Of a stretch of 64,000 nt of DNA, positions 20,555-30,226 are shown piece by piece. How positions within the stretch are numbered: position 1 is the stretch's first letter; the number at the start of each line of letters is the position of its first letter. A program made the translations under genes and the position numbers. Under the pieces are notes generated by a model that was not told the origin of the DNA, did no database searches, and saw nothing but the letters and a program-made list of their open reading frames with translations. This stretch comes from Marinobacter alexandrii (GTDB taxonomy: Bacteria > Pseudomonadota > Gammaproteobacteria > Pseudomonadales > Oleiphilaceae): positions 419,005 through 483,004 of the forward strand of contig NZ_SWKM01000015.1 of assembly GCF_005871205.1 (NCBI RefSeq). Direction: 5' to 3'.

Positions 20555-23479
20555 TTACATTTCCTCAATCGCCAGTCCCAGTTGTTCTGCCACGTCGCGG
20601 TTGTCCGGGCTGGTCACCACGGCCGTGCTGGCATTCGCCGGCACCAGCCAGGTGGCAGCCACACGCTTGATGTCGTCCAGCGTGACCGCCAGCACCCGCT
20701 CACGGAACCGGGCGCGCTGCTCCGGGCTACGACCAAACAGCTTGTTATGGAAGGCATGACGCGCCGCACCCGCCGGAGAGCGTGGGCGATCCAACTGGCC
20801 AATAACACCGAGGATGGACTCTTCCAGTTCCTGCGCGTCGTGATCTGCTTCCTGCAGCCACTCGAGGGACTTGTCAAAATCGTCCAGAGTCTCCGCCAGG
20901 CGCGGATCCCGGTACGAGAAGAATCGGAAGGTGCCGTTTACGCTGTCCTGACCGGCACCACCGCCATATGCACCGCCTTTCTCACGAACAGCGCGATGCA
21001 GGTAGCCATTGCGCAGGAAGCCACCCAGTACCGTCAACGCGGCAGCATCGGGATGGTCCACCGGCACAGTACGATAGGCCTTGGCGCAGAAGTTGACCTG
21101 GGTGGAGGTCAGCCACGCCTCACGGGTGGTGTAGTCGACCGGCTCCATCGTCCATTTGGATGACTCGGTGCCCGCCTCGCCCTGCCAGCAGGACTTCAAA
21201 TCGTCGACCATGGCCGGCAATTGGGCTTCTTCGCCAATCACCAGGAATTCACGGCCCTGATTGCGAATCTTGTCGTGCAGCGCCGCCAGCTTGTCGCAGA
21301 ACGCGGACAGCTCTTTCGGATCTTTTAAGGCCTGATCCAGCTGTTTGGTACCGCGAATACCGGCAAGACCACCAAGCCGGAACGACAGCCAGGCTCCTGG
21401 CCCCATGCCCTGGGATGCCGCGCCCATAGCAAGGGCGTGACCGCTACCAGTCACCGCCTGTTCACGGCGGGCCCGAATCTGGGCGACTATCTCACGAACC
21501 CGCTCGGTTTCATCAAAACGGGCACTGGTGTACACATCGCGCAACAGACGAGTGAGTTCGCTACGGTTTCGAGCCAGGGCCTTGCCATTGAACACCAGGT
21601 AACCAGACAGGTCCTGAACGTTGTCGATACCGCCCTTGGCATTGAACGAGGCGCCAATACCGCCGGATTCGGCAGAAATACGATCCTGCATCTGCAGATA
21701 ATCCAGATCACCACACCCTACTTCCGAAATCAGTGACGTGTAATACGGCACCAACAACAGCTCTTCTTCGGTCAGTTCCGGTACCGGCACCACTACCTGC
21801 TCATACACCAGGCCATTGGTGCCCCGGGCAAAAATTGTGGCAGCGATCTCGCCGTCGTACTGGGATTCTGGCTCCGGCATCTGCAACGGCACGTCAGTGA
21901 GATCCACCTTCGGCAGAATGGAGTCGTCGTCCTTGCGCATCTGGCGCTCTTCCAGCGCCTGGGCACGATCGACAATCTGCTTCACTTCGTCGTCGGTCAG
22001 CTCGGCCTTGCGACGGGCCAGGGCCTCACTGATGGCCTGCTGGCGATGCCCTTCGAGCTTCTCGTCCGGGCGCAGGGTCAAGGTGACCCGGTGCGGATTT
22101 TCCAGCAGCATCTTGCGGATAAGACTGGGCACATACTGCGGATCGCGAATCTTCTCACGCAGGGTTGCCAACACCGGCTCCAGATCCAGCAGTTCCACCG
22201 GATCGCCGCCGTGCACCATCGGTGAGATGGCGGTCATGATCAATTGCAGCCCGTACGGGAACTGGTCGCCGGCAATCTCGCGCTGGTGCAATTCCAACTG
22301 ATGCAGGATTGCTTCCAGACGCTCTTCGCTAACGCCCTCTTCCACCACTTGCAGCAGCGTGCTTTCAATCAGCGCCTCAAGGTCCTTGTGCTTCTCTGGC
22401 TCACTGCCCTCAATGCCACAGACAAAGGTCATTTCGCGGTTGGAATCTTCCAAGCCGCACATGGGCGACGGCGCATGGCCCAGGTCGGTGGTTTCCAGCG
22501 CACGCATCAACGGCGAGGCACTGTTCTCCAGCAACACAGCCGACAGCAGTTGGCCTTCCAGGTTTTCCTGCAGATCAAAGCTGTGGCCCAGCAACCAGCC
22601 CATCACAATGTGAGTCTTGTGGTCGGTGCCCTCACCTTCATTGACGGCGTAACCCTGCTCCACCCGAACCGGTGAAAACATACGCTTCTCATCCCGCACC
22701 GGCAGTTCAATGTCCAACCGGTCGAACCGCTTCAGCGCTAGCTCTTCAAAGCGCTCATGATGCTCATGAGCCGGAATATTGCCGTAGGTGGCAAAGATGG
22801 CGTTGCTCGGGTGGTAATGGTGACGGTAGAACTTCACCAGATCGTCATAGCTCAGATCCACAATATGGTCTGGCTCGCCGCCACTGTTGTAGTGGTAGGT
22901 GGTGGTCTGAAACAGATGGCTGCTCAGGTTCTGCCACAACTGCGAGGTGGGCGAACTCATGGCGCCTTTCATTTCGTTGTAGACCACGCCGCGGTAGACC
23001 AGGTCTGTGCTGGGATCGTTCGGGGTATCAAATTCCAGGCGATGACCTTCCTGGGCAAAGTCCAGCGGATCCAGTGTGGAGAAAAACACGGAATCCAGGT
23101 ACACCGACAACAGGTTGTCGAAGTCCTTCCGGTTCATGCTGGCAAACGGATAGGCGGTCCAGTCGCTGCTGGTGAACGCGTTCATAAAGGTGTTCAGGGA
23201 GCGGCGGATCATCATGAAAAACGGGTCGCGAACAGGATAACGCTCGCTGCCACACAGGGCGGTGTGTTCCAGAACGTGGGCGACACCGGTGGAATCCATC
23301 GGAAAAGTTCGCAGCGCGACGAAAAACACGTTTTCGTCATTATCAGCCGCCAGATGCAGATGACGGGCGCCGGTTTTCTTGTGGCGATACTCTTCAATGT
23401 CGAGATTGAGGGTGGCAATCCGGTGACTGCGAAGCTTTTCAAAGGCCGGATGGGTTGCGTTGTCGATCACTGCAGCCAT
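20555..23479 (-). CDS. M16C-type zinc metalloprotease (presequence protease-like)
   Basis: The 974-residue protein has the inverted zinc motif HVLEHTALCGSERYPVRDPF (HxxEH near residue 68), a second M16 half, and the M16C-associated middle domain. This domain order and length match the PreP/insulinase family, which degrades peptides in a closed chamber. No signal peptide is visible, so a cytoplasmic peptide-clearing role is likely. Confidence 0.92.
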   Translation of the reverse strand: MAAVIDNATHPAFEKLRSHRIATLNLDIEEYRHKKTGARHLHLAADNDENVFFVALRTFPMDSTGVAHVLEHTALCGSERYPVRDPFFMMIRRSLNTFMNAFTSSDWTAYPFASMNRKDFDNLLSVYLDSVFFSTLDPLDFAQEGHRLEFDTPNDPSTDLVYRGVVYNEMKGAMSSPTSQLWQNLSSHLFQTTTYHYNSGGEPDHIVDLSYDDLVKFYRHHYHPSNAIFATYGNIPAHEHHERFEELALKRFDRLDIELPVRDEKRMFSPVRVEQGYAVNEGEGTDHKTHIVMGWLLGHSFDLQENLEGQLLSAVLLENSASPLMRALETTDLGHAPSPMCGLEDSNREMTFVCGIEGSEPEKHKDLEALIESTLLQVVEEGVSEERLEAILHQLELHQREIAGDQFPYGLQLIMTAISPMVHGGDPVELLDLEPVLATLREKIRDPQYVPSLIRKMLLENPHRVTLTLRPDEKLEGHRQQAISEALARRKAELTDDEVKQIVDRAQALEERQMRKDDDSILPKVDLTDVPLQMPEPESQYDGEIAATIFARGTNGLVYEQVVVPVPELTEEELLLVPYYTSLISEVGCGDLDYLQMQDRISAESGGIGASFNAKGGIDNVQDLSGYLVFNGKALARNRSELTRLLRDVYTSARFDETERVREIVAQIRARREQAVTGSGHALAMGAASQGMGPGAWLSFRLGGLAGIRGTKQLDQALKDPKELSAFCDKLAALHDKIRNQGREFLVIGEEAQLPAMVDDLKSCWQGEAGTESSKWTMEPVDYTTREAWLTSTQVNFCAKAYRTVPVDHPDAAALTVLGGFLRNGYLHRAVREKGGAYGGGAGQDSVNGTFRFFSYRDPRLAETLDDFDKSLEWLQEADHDAQELEESILGVIGQLDRPRSPAGAARHAFHNKLFGRSPEQRARFRERVLAVTLDDIKRVAATWLVPANASTAVVTSPDNRDVAEQLGLAIEEM

Positions 23480-23576
23480 TCAAACTATCCTGTCTTTAAC
23501 GATTAGAGACTTGTAGGGTAACACGTAGTATCGATTATCATGCACAGTCCAGCAGCGACAAGGTAGCCGGCGTTCC

Positions 23577-24038
23577 ATGACAACCTACTCCCCACACACC
23601 CGCGCGGTGGACGCGCCTGAAGTCGCCGCCTATTGGGCCGAGCGCCGCAGATACCTCGACCGCGTGCGCAAGGTACCCGAGATCAGACAGCGCTTTTGGC
23701 GGGAAGTTGCCATTTACCTGCTGCGCCGGTTGCTGTGGTCGTTCGGATTCTTCCCGATTTTCATCGCCTTCTGGATTCCGTTTGTGCTGTCGAGCTTCAA
23801 TCCGGTGGTGATGGCAACCGACCTGATCCCGCTGCTGCAGGATTTCGTCGATTCCAACCCCGAAGTCCAGGCCACCACCACCAGCACCCTCGCCATTGCC
23901 TGGGGCTCCATTGGCTTCATCTTCCTGGTCTTCGATTTCGTACTCACCCCGTTCCGCTCACCCTATGAATACGAAGCCGATGTCTACATGAGGTCATGGG
24001 AACAACTCAATGTTGACCAGCTTCCGGACAAAATGTGA
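23577..24038 (+). CDS. Small membrane protein of unknown function
   Basis: The 153-residue protein has a charged N-terminus (about 1-45), a transmembrane helix around 52-75, and a second around 108-125. It ends in an acidic tail. I do not recognise a family. It is divergent from the M16 peptidase gene and upstream of the MORN gene. Confidence 0.75.
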   Translation: MTTYSPHTRAVDAPEVAAYWAERRRYLDRVRKVPEIRQRFWREVAIYLLRRLLWSFGFFPIFIAFWIPFVLSSFNPVVMATDLIPLLQDFVDSNPEVQATTTSTLAIAWGSIGFIFLVFDFVLTPFRSPYEYEADVYMRSWEQLNVDQLPDKM

Positions 24039-24153
24039 TTTGTCCTGCATTCTCAAAAACTCCAAACACTTTGTGTTACATAAGTTTGCACGCACTGGGT
24101 AAGATGCAGAGAGGTAATAAGAATTCTAAAACTGCTGGTTCAAGAGGTACCCC

Positions 24154-25464
24154 ATGGTCGATTTCAGACCGCTCCTGTTCATCAATGCCCTGGCCCTGAT
24201 GCTCCTGGTTACTGCCGGCTTCGCATCCGTACATGATGAGATAAACAGCGGCACCACCCTGACACCGCCGACCGTCTCCCAGACCCTCGCTGCCAACGCA
24301 CCACCAGCCAAAACCAAGACCGAATCCAGAACTCTGGACAAGACTACCCAAACGGCAAAGACGGCGACAGCACTAACATCAAAGCCAAAGGCCGACCCGG
24401 CACCTGTCGAAGCAGAAACCTTCCACGTACCACCCATGCCGGAAGACCCAACCCTGCTTGCCCTAGCCGAATCCCCGGCCGCGCTGGCCACCCGACCTGA
24501 CTTCAGCCCGGATCAACCAGAGCCAGCCCCGGCAACCGGTTCGCTGGTGTTGCGCTCAAACGTGGTTGGTGACCAGGTCACGATCAATGGCAAGGGCTAT
24601 GGCGCCACCCGGCTGGACCTCGATCTCGAGCCCGGCACTTACGACGTCACCATCACCAAGCCCGGTTACCAGGCTTGGAGCCAGAAAGTGGCACTGGCGG
24701 CCGGCAGTGAAATGACCCTGGTGGGCGAACTGATTGCCAACACCACCGTCAATTTCAACAACGCGACCTGGATTGGCGGCGTTAAAACCGGCGATGGCAC
24801 CTACCAGAATAAAGACGGCCTGCGCTACGAAGGCCACTTCGTAAATGGCAAGTTTCATGGCCAGGGTACCGCCTGGCACCCGGACGGCAGCCGCTACGAC
24901 GGCGACTGGAAGAACGGCCAGCACCATGGCCAGGGCACCTGGCGCAGCGCTGAGGGCGCACGCTATGCCGGTGAGTTCCGCGCCAACCAGTTCAGTGGCA
25001 AGGGCACCCTCACCATGGCCAACGGCGATATCCTGACCGGGCACTGGACAGATGGCCAGCTGAATGGCCACGGCTCACTGACCACAGCAGACGGCATGCT
25101 CTATGTCGGCGCATTCCGGGACGACGAATTTCATGGCCGCGGCTCCCTCACCTACCCCGACGGCCGCCATTACGAAGGCGAATTTTCCAACGGCGCGTTC
25201 CACGGTTCCGGCGCCGAAGTGTTTTCGGATGGAAAAAAATACGAAGGCGAATATATTGAAGGTAAGTTTCATGGCCAGGGCCTGCTGCTGAACCCGAACG
25301 GCAGCTCTATCGAGGCCACGTTCCGGCACGGCAAGCCCTACGGACAGGTTCGACTGACAACCGCTGCCGGTGAGATTTTCACCGCCCGCACCACAGAGCC
25401 CGGCGTCTGTTATCGGGACAAGAGTTACCGGGCCACGCAATGCCCGACACTGGACGGCTGGTAA
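24154..25464 (+). CDS. PEGA and MORN-repeat protein
   Basis: The 436-residue protein has an N-terminal hydrophobic anchor or signal (about 8-25), a Thr/Pro/Ala-rich linker to about residue 125, and a PEGA domain (around 130-195, GTYDVTITKPGYQAW). Seven to eight MORN repeats follow (about 210-410, pattern YEGxFxxGxFHGxG). MORN arrays form extended beta sheets that bind lipids or proteins. A periplasmic, membrane-tethered scaffold is likely but unproven. The C-terminal tail has a Cys (GVCYRDKS) and a second (QCPTL) that could form a disulfide. Confidence 0.85.
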   Translation: MVDFRPLLFINALALMLLVTAGFASVHDEINSGTTLTPPTVSQTLAANAPPAKTKTESRTLDKTTQTAKTATALTSKPKADPAPVEAETFHVPPMPEDPTLLALAESPAALATRPDFSPDQPEPAPATGSLVLRSNVVGDQVTINGKGYGATRLDLDLEPGTYDVTITKPGYQAWSQKVALAAGSEMTLVGELIANTTVNFNNATWIGGVKTGDGTYQNKDGLRYEGHFVNGKFHGQGTAWHPDGSRYDGDWKNGQHHGQGTWRSAEGARYAGEFRANQFSGKGTLTMANGDILTGHWTDGQLNGHGSLTTADGMLYVGAFRDDEFHGRGSLTYPDGRHYEGEFSNGAFHGSGAEVFSDGKKYEGEYIEGKFHGQGLLLNPNGSSIEATFRHGKPYGQVRLTTAAGEIFTARTTEPGVCYRDKSYRATQCPTLDGW

Positions 25465-25517
25465 CAAGCCCAAGCCCGACAACACACGCGTTTGCAGTAA
25501 ATGATTGAGGTAGTGAG

Positions 25518-26621
25518 ATGGCGATCAAAAACGCTCTGCTGGTGGACGACTCCAAGGTAGCCCGATTTGCCTTGAGCAAACTGCTGGAAAGTCGCGACAT
25601 GGAAGTGAACATGGCAGGCTCGGCCGAAGAAGCACTGGATTTCCTGAACAACGACAATCGGCCTGACGTCATCTTCATGGATCACCTGATGCCGGGCATG
25701 AACGGTGTCGAGGCGATCAAGGCCATCAAGGGCAACCCCGACACCGCCGCTATCCCGATCATCATGTGCACCTCGAAAAAGTCTTCCAACTTTATGGAAG
25801 AGGCGAAGAACTTCGGGGTCTACAACATCCTGACCAAACCGCCCCACACCGACGGCCTGCACCTGATTCTGGACCAGCTCGACCGCGACGTTGCCGAAGG
25901 CACCTTACCCGAGCCGCCGGAACCCGGCAGTGCCGACCTGCTCGACATTAAGGACGACGAACTCCTGAACATTCCAGGCGACGCCTCGGTGGAGATGACG
26001 ATGAAGGCCGACGATGATGCACCGGCCCCGGCCAGTGGCGCCTCAAGCGTGGTACCGCTGACCAGCGACCTGATTGAGCAGATTGCCCGCTCAGCGGTTA
26101 AGACCCACATCAACAACCGCCTGCACGAACTGCTCAGCTCCCTGTTCGATGAGCAGTTTGACCATCTGAAACGTGCGCTGGATGAATCCCGCAGCAAGCA
26201 GGAAAAAACCCTGGAAGAACGGCTGGACAGGATGACCAGCCTGATCGAGGACCGCACCAAGCACCTTCGCGACGAAGTGGCAGCGGAAGTGAATCTCAAC
26301 CTGGCCCGGGAACTGGCGGACCTCAAGAAATCGCTGCAGCGCAATTCCGGGTTCACGTCTGAGCACATGGCAGAGCTGAAGGATCACATCACCAGCGTGC
26401 AGACCATCGACACTGAGTTCTGGCAAACCCTGCAGTCCGAGGCCATTCAGCAGGCCCACGAAATCTCCCGGGAAACCGCCGAGGATATCGCCCAGCGCAC
26501 CATCGATCTGTTCGTGGCCCAACAGCGCTCAGCGTCGTCTCGGGTCTACACCATTGGTCTGGCGGTCAGCCTGAGCATTTTCAGCGTTGGGATTGCCTGG
26601 TTGTCCGGCCTGTTTGGCTGA
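25518..26621 (+). CDS. Response regulator with C-terminal membrane anchor
   Basis: The 367-residue protein has a receiver domain (about 5-125) with acidic pocket DD at 10-11, phospho-acceptor Asp55 (FMDHLMPG) and Lys107 (TKPP). It is followed by an acidic linker, a long coiled coil (about 205-330) and one transmembrane helix at the end (about 343-362). A receiver domain anchored through a coiled coil is uncommon; there is no DNA-binding or enzyme domain. The nearby PEGA-MORN gene may share its promoter. The 3' end overlaps the MobA-like gene by 41 bases. Confidence 0.87.
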   Translation: MAIKNALLVDDSKVARFALSKLLESRDMEVNMAGSAEEALDFLNNDNRPDVIFMDHLMPGMNGVEAIKAIKGNPDTAAIPIIMCTSKKSSNFMEEAKNFGVYNILTKPPHTDGLHLILDQLDRDVAEGTLPEPPEPGSADLLDIKDDELLNIPGDASVEMTMKADDDAPAPASGASSVVPLTSDLIEQIARSAVKTHINNRLHELLSSLFDEQFDHLKRALDESRSKQEKTLEERLDRMTSLIEDRTKHLRDEVAAEVNLNLARELADLKKSLQRNSGFTSEHMAELKDHITSVQTIDTEFWQTLQSEAIQQAHEISRETAEDIAQRTIDLFVAQQRSASSRVYTIGLAVSLSIFSVGIAWLSGLFG

Positions 26622-27249
26622 GCCGCTGCCTTACCCGCTGCCAGTCCTCCGGGGTGTCCACATCGTCGTCGACCCCCGGAATATCCACCCGGGTTGCCCG
26701 CACGCTGGCCAATAGCTGGCCCGCACCTTTATCACCTTCCAGCGCCATGACCTCCGGCCATAACCACCTCGGTAAATAGGCGGGCACTCCAGGGTGACCT
26801 TGATAATCAGCGGCCACCGGCTGGTGCGGCACAAACCGCGCCGCCTTGCCAAAGGCCTGCAGCGACGCCTCATCCAGCAGTGGCTGATCCGCCACCAGCA
26901 CAAACACTCCTTTCACCTTCGGCGCCATACTGGCCAGCCCGGTAGCCAAAGACGCCGACAGCCCTTCCTGCCAATCAGGCACCTGTAACCACGCCGATGG
27001 CTGGGTGGTAGCGCGAAAGCGAATCAGTGGGTACCAGGCGCCGCACAGCACCCGCACATCCCTGCTCAGCACCCGCCCATTGTGAATGGCCTGGTCCAGC
27101 AAGGTGTTGCCAGTGCCAGGCATGCGTAGCAGCGCCTTGGCGCGGCCAAGGCGGGACGATGCACCCGCAGCCAAAATAAGTGCCGGAAATTCCTGATCGT
27201 TCGGGGAAGCGGAGAAGTTTATGATAAAGACTCCAATAGCAGGACGCAT
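26581..27249 (-). CDS. MobA-like nucleotidyltransferase
   Basis: The 222-residue protein has the NTP-transferase signature [18 protein letters not shown] (residues 24-41) and a VADQPLL metal motif. This matches the MocA/MobA-like group that transfers CMP or GMP to molybdopterin, often linked to xanthine dehydrogenase-type enzymes. No molybdoenzyme is nearby, so the substrate is uncertain. The start could be further downstream, since the first 20 residues do not look conserved. Confidence 0.82.
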   Translation of the reverse strand: MRPAIGVFIINFSASPNDQEFPALILAAGASSRLGRAKALLRMPGTGNTLLDQAIHNGRVLSRDVRVLCGAWYPLIRFRATTQPSAWLQVPDWQEGLSASLATGLASMAPKVKGVFVLVADQPLLDEASLQAFGKAARFVPHQPVAADYQGHPGVPAYLPRWLWPEVMALEGDKGAGQLLASVRATRVDIPGVDDDVDTPEDWQRVRQRLSQTGRTTRQSQR

Positions 27250-27335
27250 GAAGCCTGGTCCAACGCCAGACTGCCGAATTCGGTGATTTTTGCTAGAATT
27301 CGGCCATCAATCAACCATACCCACCCGGACGCTTA

Positions 27336-28187
27336 ATGAACCACCTCTTTGTAGACAACTTGACCGTCATCGATTTCGCTTATCTGGACCCTACAAGGGG
27401 CCTGGTGGGTGAGAGCTGGATTGCGGATGTCGTCTTGGGAGGCGAACTCGACGACCAGGGCATGGTGTTCGATTTCAGCAACGTGAAACGGACGATCAAA
27501 CGCGTTATCGACGAGCGGGTGGACCACCGACTGGTGATTCCACGTGGCTACGAAGGTCTGAGCTGGGATGAGAACCAGCCAGACACCTTTCAGTGGGCAC
27601 TCACCGACGGCAGTGAAATCATTCACCGCTCACCGGATGAAGCCGTTGTCTGGCTGTCCTCTGAGCGAGTAGTGCCGTCTGCGGTTGCCCGCCTACTGGA
27701 GCACGAACTGCTGGCAGTGCTGCCCGCTAACGTGACCTCTATCGAGATCAACCTGCGTGAAGAGGTGATCGAGGGCGCCTACTACCATTACGTCCACGGT
27801 CTGAAGAAGCACCTGGGTAACTGCCAGCGCATTGCCCATGGCCACCGCTCGCCCATCCGCATTGATCGCAATGGCTACCGGGATTACGAGCTGGAGCGTA
27901 AATGGGCGTCGCGCTGGCGCGACATCTATGTCGGCTCTGAGGAAGACGTGGTGCGTCGTCACGTTGGCGAAGACGGCGTTCGCTACGTCACCTTCGAATA
28001 CGAGGCCAACCAGGGCGAGTTTGCACTGGTCATGCCGGAAGAGAGGGTCTACATGCTGGATACCGACACCACGGTGGAGCTGATTGCCGCTCACATCGCC
28101 GACAAGCTCAAAGTGGAGTTCCCCACGGACACCATTAGAGTGAAGGCGTTTGAAGGGGTTGGCAAGGGCGCCATCGCCTCCCGTTAA
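27336..28187 (+). CDS. Double-length PTPS/QueD-fold protein
   Basis: The 283-residue protein is about twice the length of a normal QueD. The first half has the MVFDFSNVKR and DHRLVIP elements that normally follow the zinc histidines. The second half has the CQRIAHGHRSP motif that normally precedes them. It is therefore a fused tandem of PTPS folds with catalytic elements split between halves. QueD makes 6-carboxy-tetrahydropterin for queuosine; this variant may do the same or a related pterin reaction. A strong terminator follows. Confidence 0.75.
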   Translation: MNHLFVDNLTVIDFAYLDPTRGLVGESWIADVVLGGELDDQGMVFDFSNVKRTIKRVIDERVDHRLVIPRGYEGLSWDENQPDTFQWALTDGSEIIHRSPDEAVVWLSSERVVPSAVARLLEHELLAVLPANVTSIEINLREEVIEGAYYHYVHGLKKHLGNCQRIAHGHRSPIRIDRNGYRDYELERKWASRWRDIYVGSEEDVVRRHVGEDGVRYVTFEYEANQGEFALVMPEERVYMLDTDTTVELIAAHIADKLKVEFPTDTIRVKAFEGVGKGAIASR

Positions 28188-28212
28188 GGCAGGGGCAGCA
28201 CTTTCTTACGGA

Positions 28213-28246
28213 CACAAAAAAACCGCCCGAAGGCGGTTTTTTTGTG
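28213..28246. terminator. Bidirectional terminator
   Basis: A long symmetric hairpin has the arms CACAAAAAAACCGCC and GGCGGTTTTTTTGTG with a CGAA loop. It ends the PTPS-type gene on the plus strand and the tRNA transcript on the minus strand. Confidence 0.9.
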
Positions 28247-28278
28247 GCTTTCCGGTGGACTAAACCGTCAAGCCGTAT

Positions 28279-28354
28279 TGGCGTCCCCTAGGGGGTTCGA
28301 ACCCCTGTTGCCGCCGTGAAAGGGCGGAGTCCTAGGCCACTAGACGAAGGGGAC
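28279..28354 (-). tRNA. tRNA-Glu (anticodon TTC)
   Basis: A 76-base cloverleaf including an encoded CCA end. The acceptor stem GTCCCCT pairs with AGGGGAC, the anticodon loop reads CTTTCAC, and the T-loop is GGTTCGAAC. It is co-oriented with tRNA-Ala and lies downstream of gltX, whose product charges it. Confidence 0.97.
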
Positions 28355-28361
28355 TAGAAAT

Positions 28362-28437
28362 TGGTGGAGCCAGGCGGGATCGAACCGCCGACCTCAACAC
28401 TGCCAGTGTTGCGCTCTCCCAGCTGAGCTATGGCCCC
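28362..28437 (-). tRNA. tRNA-Ala (anticodon GGC)
   Basis: A 76-base cloverleaf with encoded CCA. The 5' end is GGGGCCATAGCTCAG, the anticodon loop reads CTGGCAG, and the T-arm is GGTTCGATCC. Only 7 bases separate it from tRNA-Glu. Confidence 0.97.
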
Positions 28438-28554
28438 TCAACGGATGCGTATATTAAGGATCCGCCCCTGGGCCGTCAACCGCAAAAACCCACTTTTTTT
28501 TCAGTTTTCTGAACATCCCTGTTCAGGTCGTTTATTTATTCACCAAAGCGATTA

Positions 28555-30036
28555 TTAAGCACCCAATGCGGCGTACTCTTTCTCCACTTTCTTGGTTTCT
28601 TTCTTGGAAAACCCACCCAACACTTCCAGGGCGTGGCGCAAACGCGACCGGGTCATGTCCGGACCAAGCAATGCCATGGAGTCCATTACCGACCAGGAAT
28701 TAGGTGTACCGGCTACCGCCACGAAGATCGAGAACATGAAATCGCCCATCTTGAGGTCCATGGCCTTGGCCACGGCTTTCACGTCGGCAAAGATATTTTC
28801 CTTGCTCCAGTGGCGCTGAGCCTCAAGCTTCCACAAGGTGAACTGCAGTACCCGTTTGATCTGTGCCTCGTCCAGCTTGTTGTGGGCGAAGTCTTCCGGC
28901 TTCAGGTTCAACATGCCTGAGAACATAAACTGTGCCATGGGCGCCACATCAGAGAACACCTCTGCCCTGCCCTTGATGTGCGGCACCAGATCGGTCAGCG
29001 CATCCTCGTTAAACCACCACTGGCGCATACGCGCCATGAACTGCTCGTCGGTCAGCTCGTCACGCAGCCACTGGCCATTGAGCCAGCGCAGCTTCTCCAC
29101 ATCGAATACCGGGCCACCGAGGGATACACGCTGGATGTCGAAGTTCTCAATCATTTCGTCCAGGGTGAACTTTTCCCGCTCGTCAGGCATCGACCAGCCC
29201 ATGCGGCCCAGGTAGTTGGTCACCGCTTCCGGCAGGAAACCCATGCGCTCATAGAAGTTGATGCTGGTGGGGTTCTTGCGCTTAGAAAGCTTGCTCTTGT
29301 CCGGGTTACGCAGCAGCGGCAGGTGGCACAGCTCCGGCATGTCCCAGCCAAAGTACTGGTACAGCAGCTTGTGCTTCGGTGCCGAGTTAATCCACTCCTC
29401 ACCGCGCAACACATGGGTGATGCCCATCTTGTAGTCATCGACCACGTTGGCCAGGTGGTAAGTGGGCATACCGTCCGATTTCAGCAGGATCTGGCAATCC
29501 ACCTGGGCCCAATCGATCTCGATGGTGCCACGGAGCATGTCCTGGATTTCGCAGACGCCTTCATCGGGCACTTTCATACGGATTACATAGGACTCACCCG
29601 CATCCAGACGACGCTTCACTTCTTCGTCAGACAGCTCCAGATTGCCCTTGATACCCGGGTTCTCCCCCCTGGCCTTGCGCTCTTCACGGATGGCTTCCAG
29701 TTCTTCAGGAGTGCGGAAGCAATAGAAGGCGTGGCCAGCCGTGACCAGATCCTCGGCGTACTGCTTGTACGAATCCTTGCGCTCCGACTGACGGTAAGGG
29801 CCATGGGGTCCACCAACATCGGGGCCCTCATCCCAGTTCAGACCAAGCCAGCGCAGCGCCTGCAGAATGTCGCGCTCAGATTCCGCGGTGCTGCGGGCCT
29901 GATCGGTATCTTCGATACGCAGAATGAACTGACCGCCGTGCTGGCGGGCAAAGCACAGGTTGAACAGGGCCACGTAGGCGGTACCAACGTGCGGGTCTCC
30001 GGTTGGGGATGGAGCAATTCGGGTACGTACTGTCAT
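28555..30036 (-). CDS. gltX: Glutamyl-tRNA synthetase
   Basis: It charges tRNA-Glu. The 493-residue class I synthetase has the HIGH-type motif [12 protein letters not shown] at its N-terminus and the KMSKS-type loop SKLSKRKN. Length and C-terminal helical anticodon-binding domain are normal. It is followed on the same strand by tRNA-Ala and its cognate tRNA-Glu. Confidence 0.96.
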   Translation of the reverse strand: MTVRTRIAPSPTGDPHVGTAYVALFNLCFARQHGGQFILRIEDTDQARSTAESERDILQALRWLGLNWDEGPDVGGPHGPYRQSERKDSYKQYAEDLVTAGHAFYCFRTPEELEAIREERKARGENPGIKGNLELSDEEVKRRLDAGESYVIRMKVPDEGVCEIQDMLRGTIEIDWAQVDCQILLKSDGMPTYHLANVVDDYKMGITHVLRGEEWINSAPKHKLLYQYFGWDMPELCHLPLLRNPDKSKLSKRKNPTSINFYERMGFLPEAVTNYLGRMGWSMPDEREKFTLDEMIENFDIQRVSLGGPVFDVEKLRWLNGQWLRDELTDEQFMARMRQWWFNEDALTDLVPHIKGRAEVFSDVAPMAQFMFSGMLNLKPEDFAHNKLDEAQIKRVLQFTLWKLEAQRHWSKENIFADVKAVAKAMDLKMGDFMFSIFVAVAGTPNSWSVMDSMALLGPDMTRSRLRHALEVLGGFSKKETKKVEKEYAALGA

Positions 30037-30179
30037 AAACCTTCCTGAAAAGTCGGTGGCCGTTGAATAAACCCGGCATTATACCGGCCCTCTATCGGTT
30101 TCGCATGGGCGTGAAAGCTGATCCGCAGGCGCGGTAGGTACAAAACACCAAGAATTTTTGCGCTGGCCACACTGTTTTC

Positions 30180-30192
30180 GTTATATTATAAC
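30180..30192. promoter_or_regulatory. Zur box upstream of znuA
   Basis: The perfect palindrome GTTATATTATAAC matches the proteobacterial Zur consensus GTTATANTATAAC. It lies 35 bases before the znuA start, where bound Zur would block transcription when zinc is plentiful. Confidence 0.88.
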
Positions 30193-30226
30193 GTTTCATA
30201 ACTAGCAAATCAGGAACCCACCTTCC

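Noticed and set aside
28978..30048. 356-codon plus frame opposite gltX
   Set aside because: gltX has HIGH and KMSKS motifs; the reverse frame has none.
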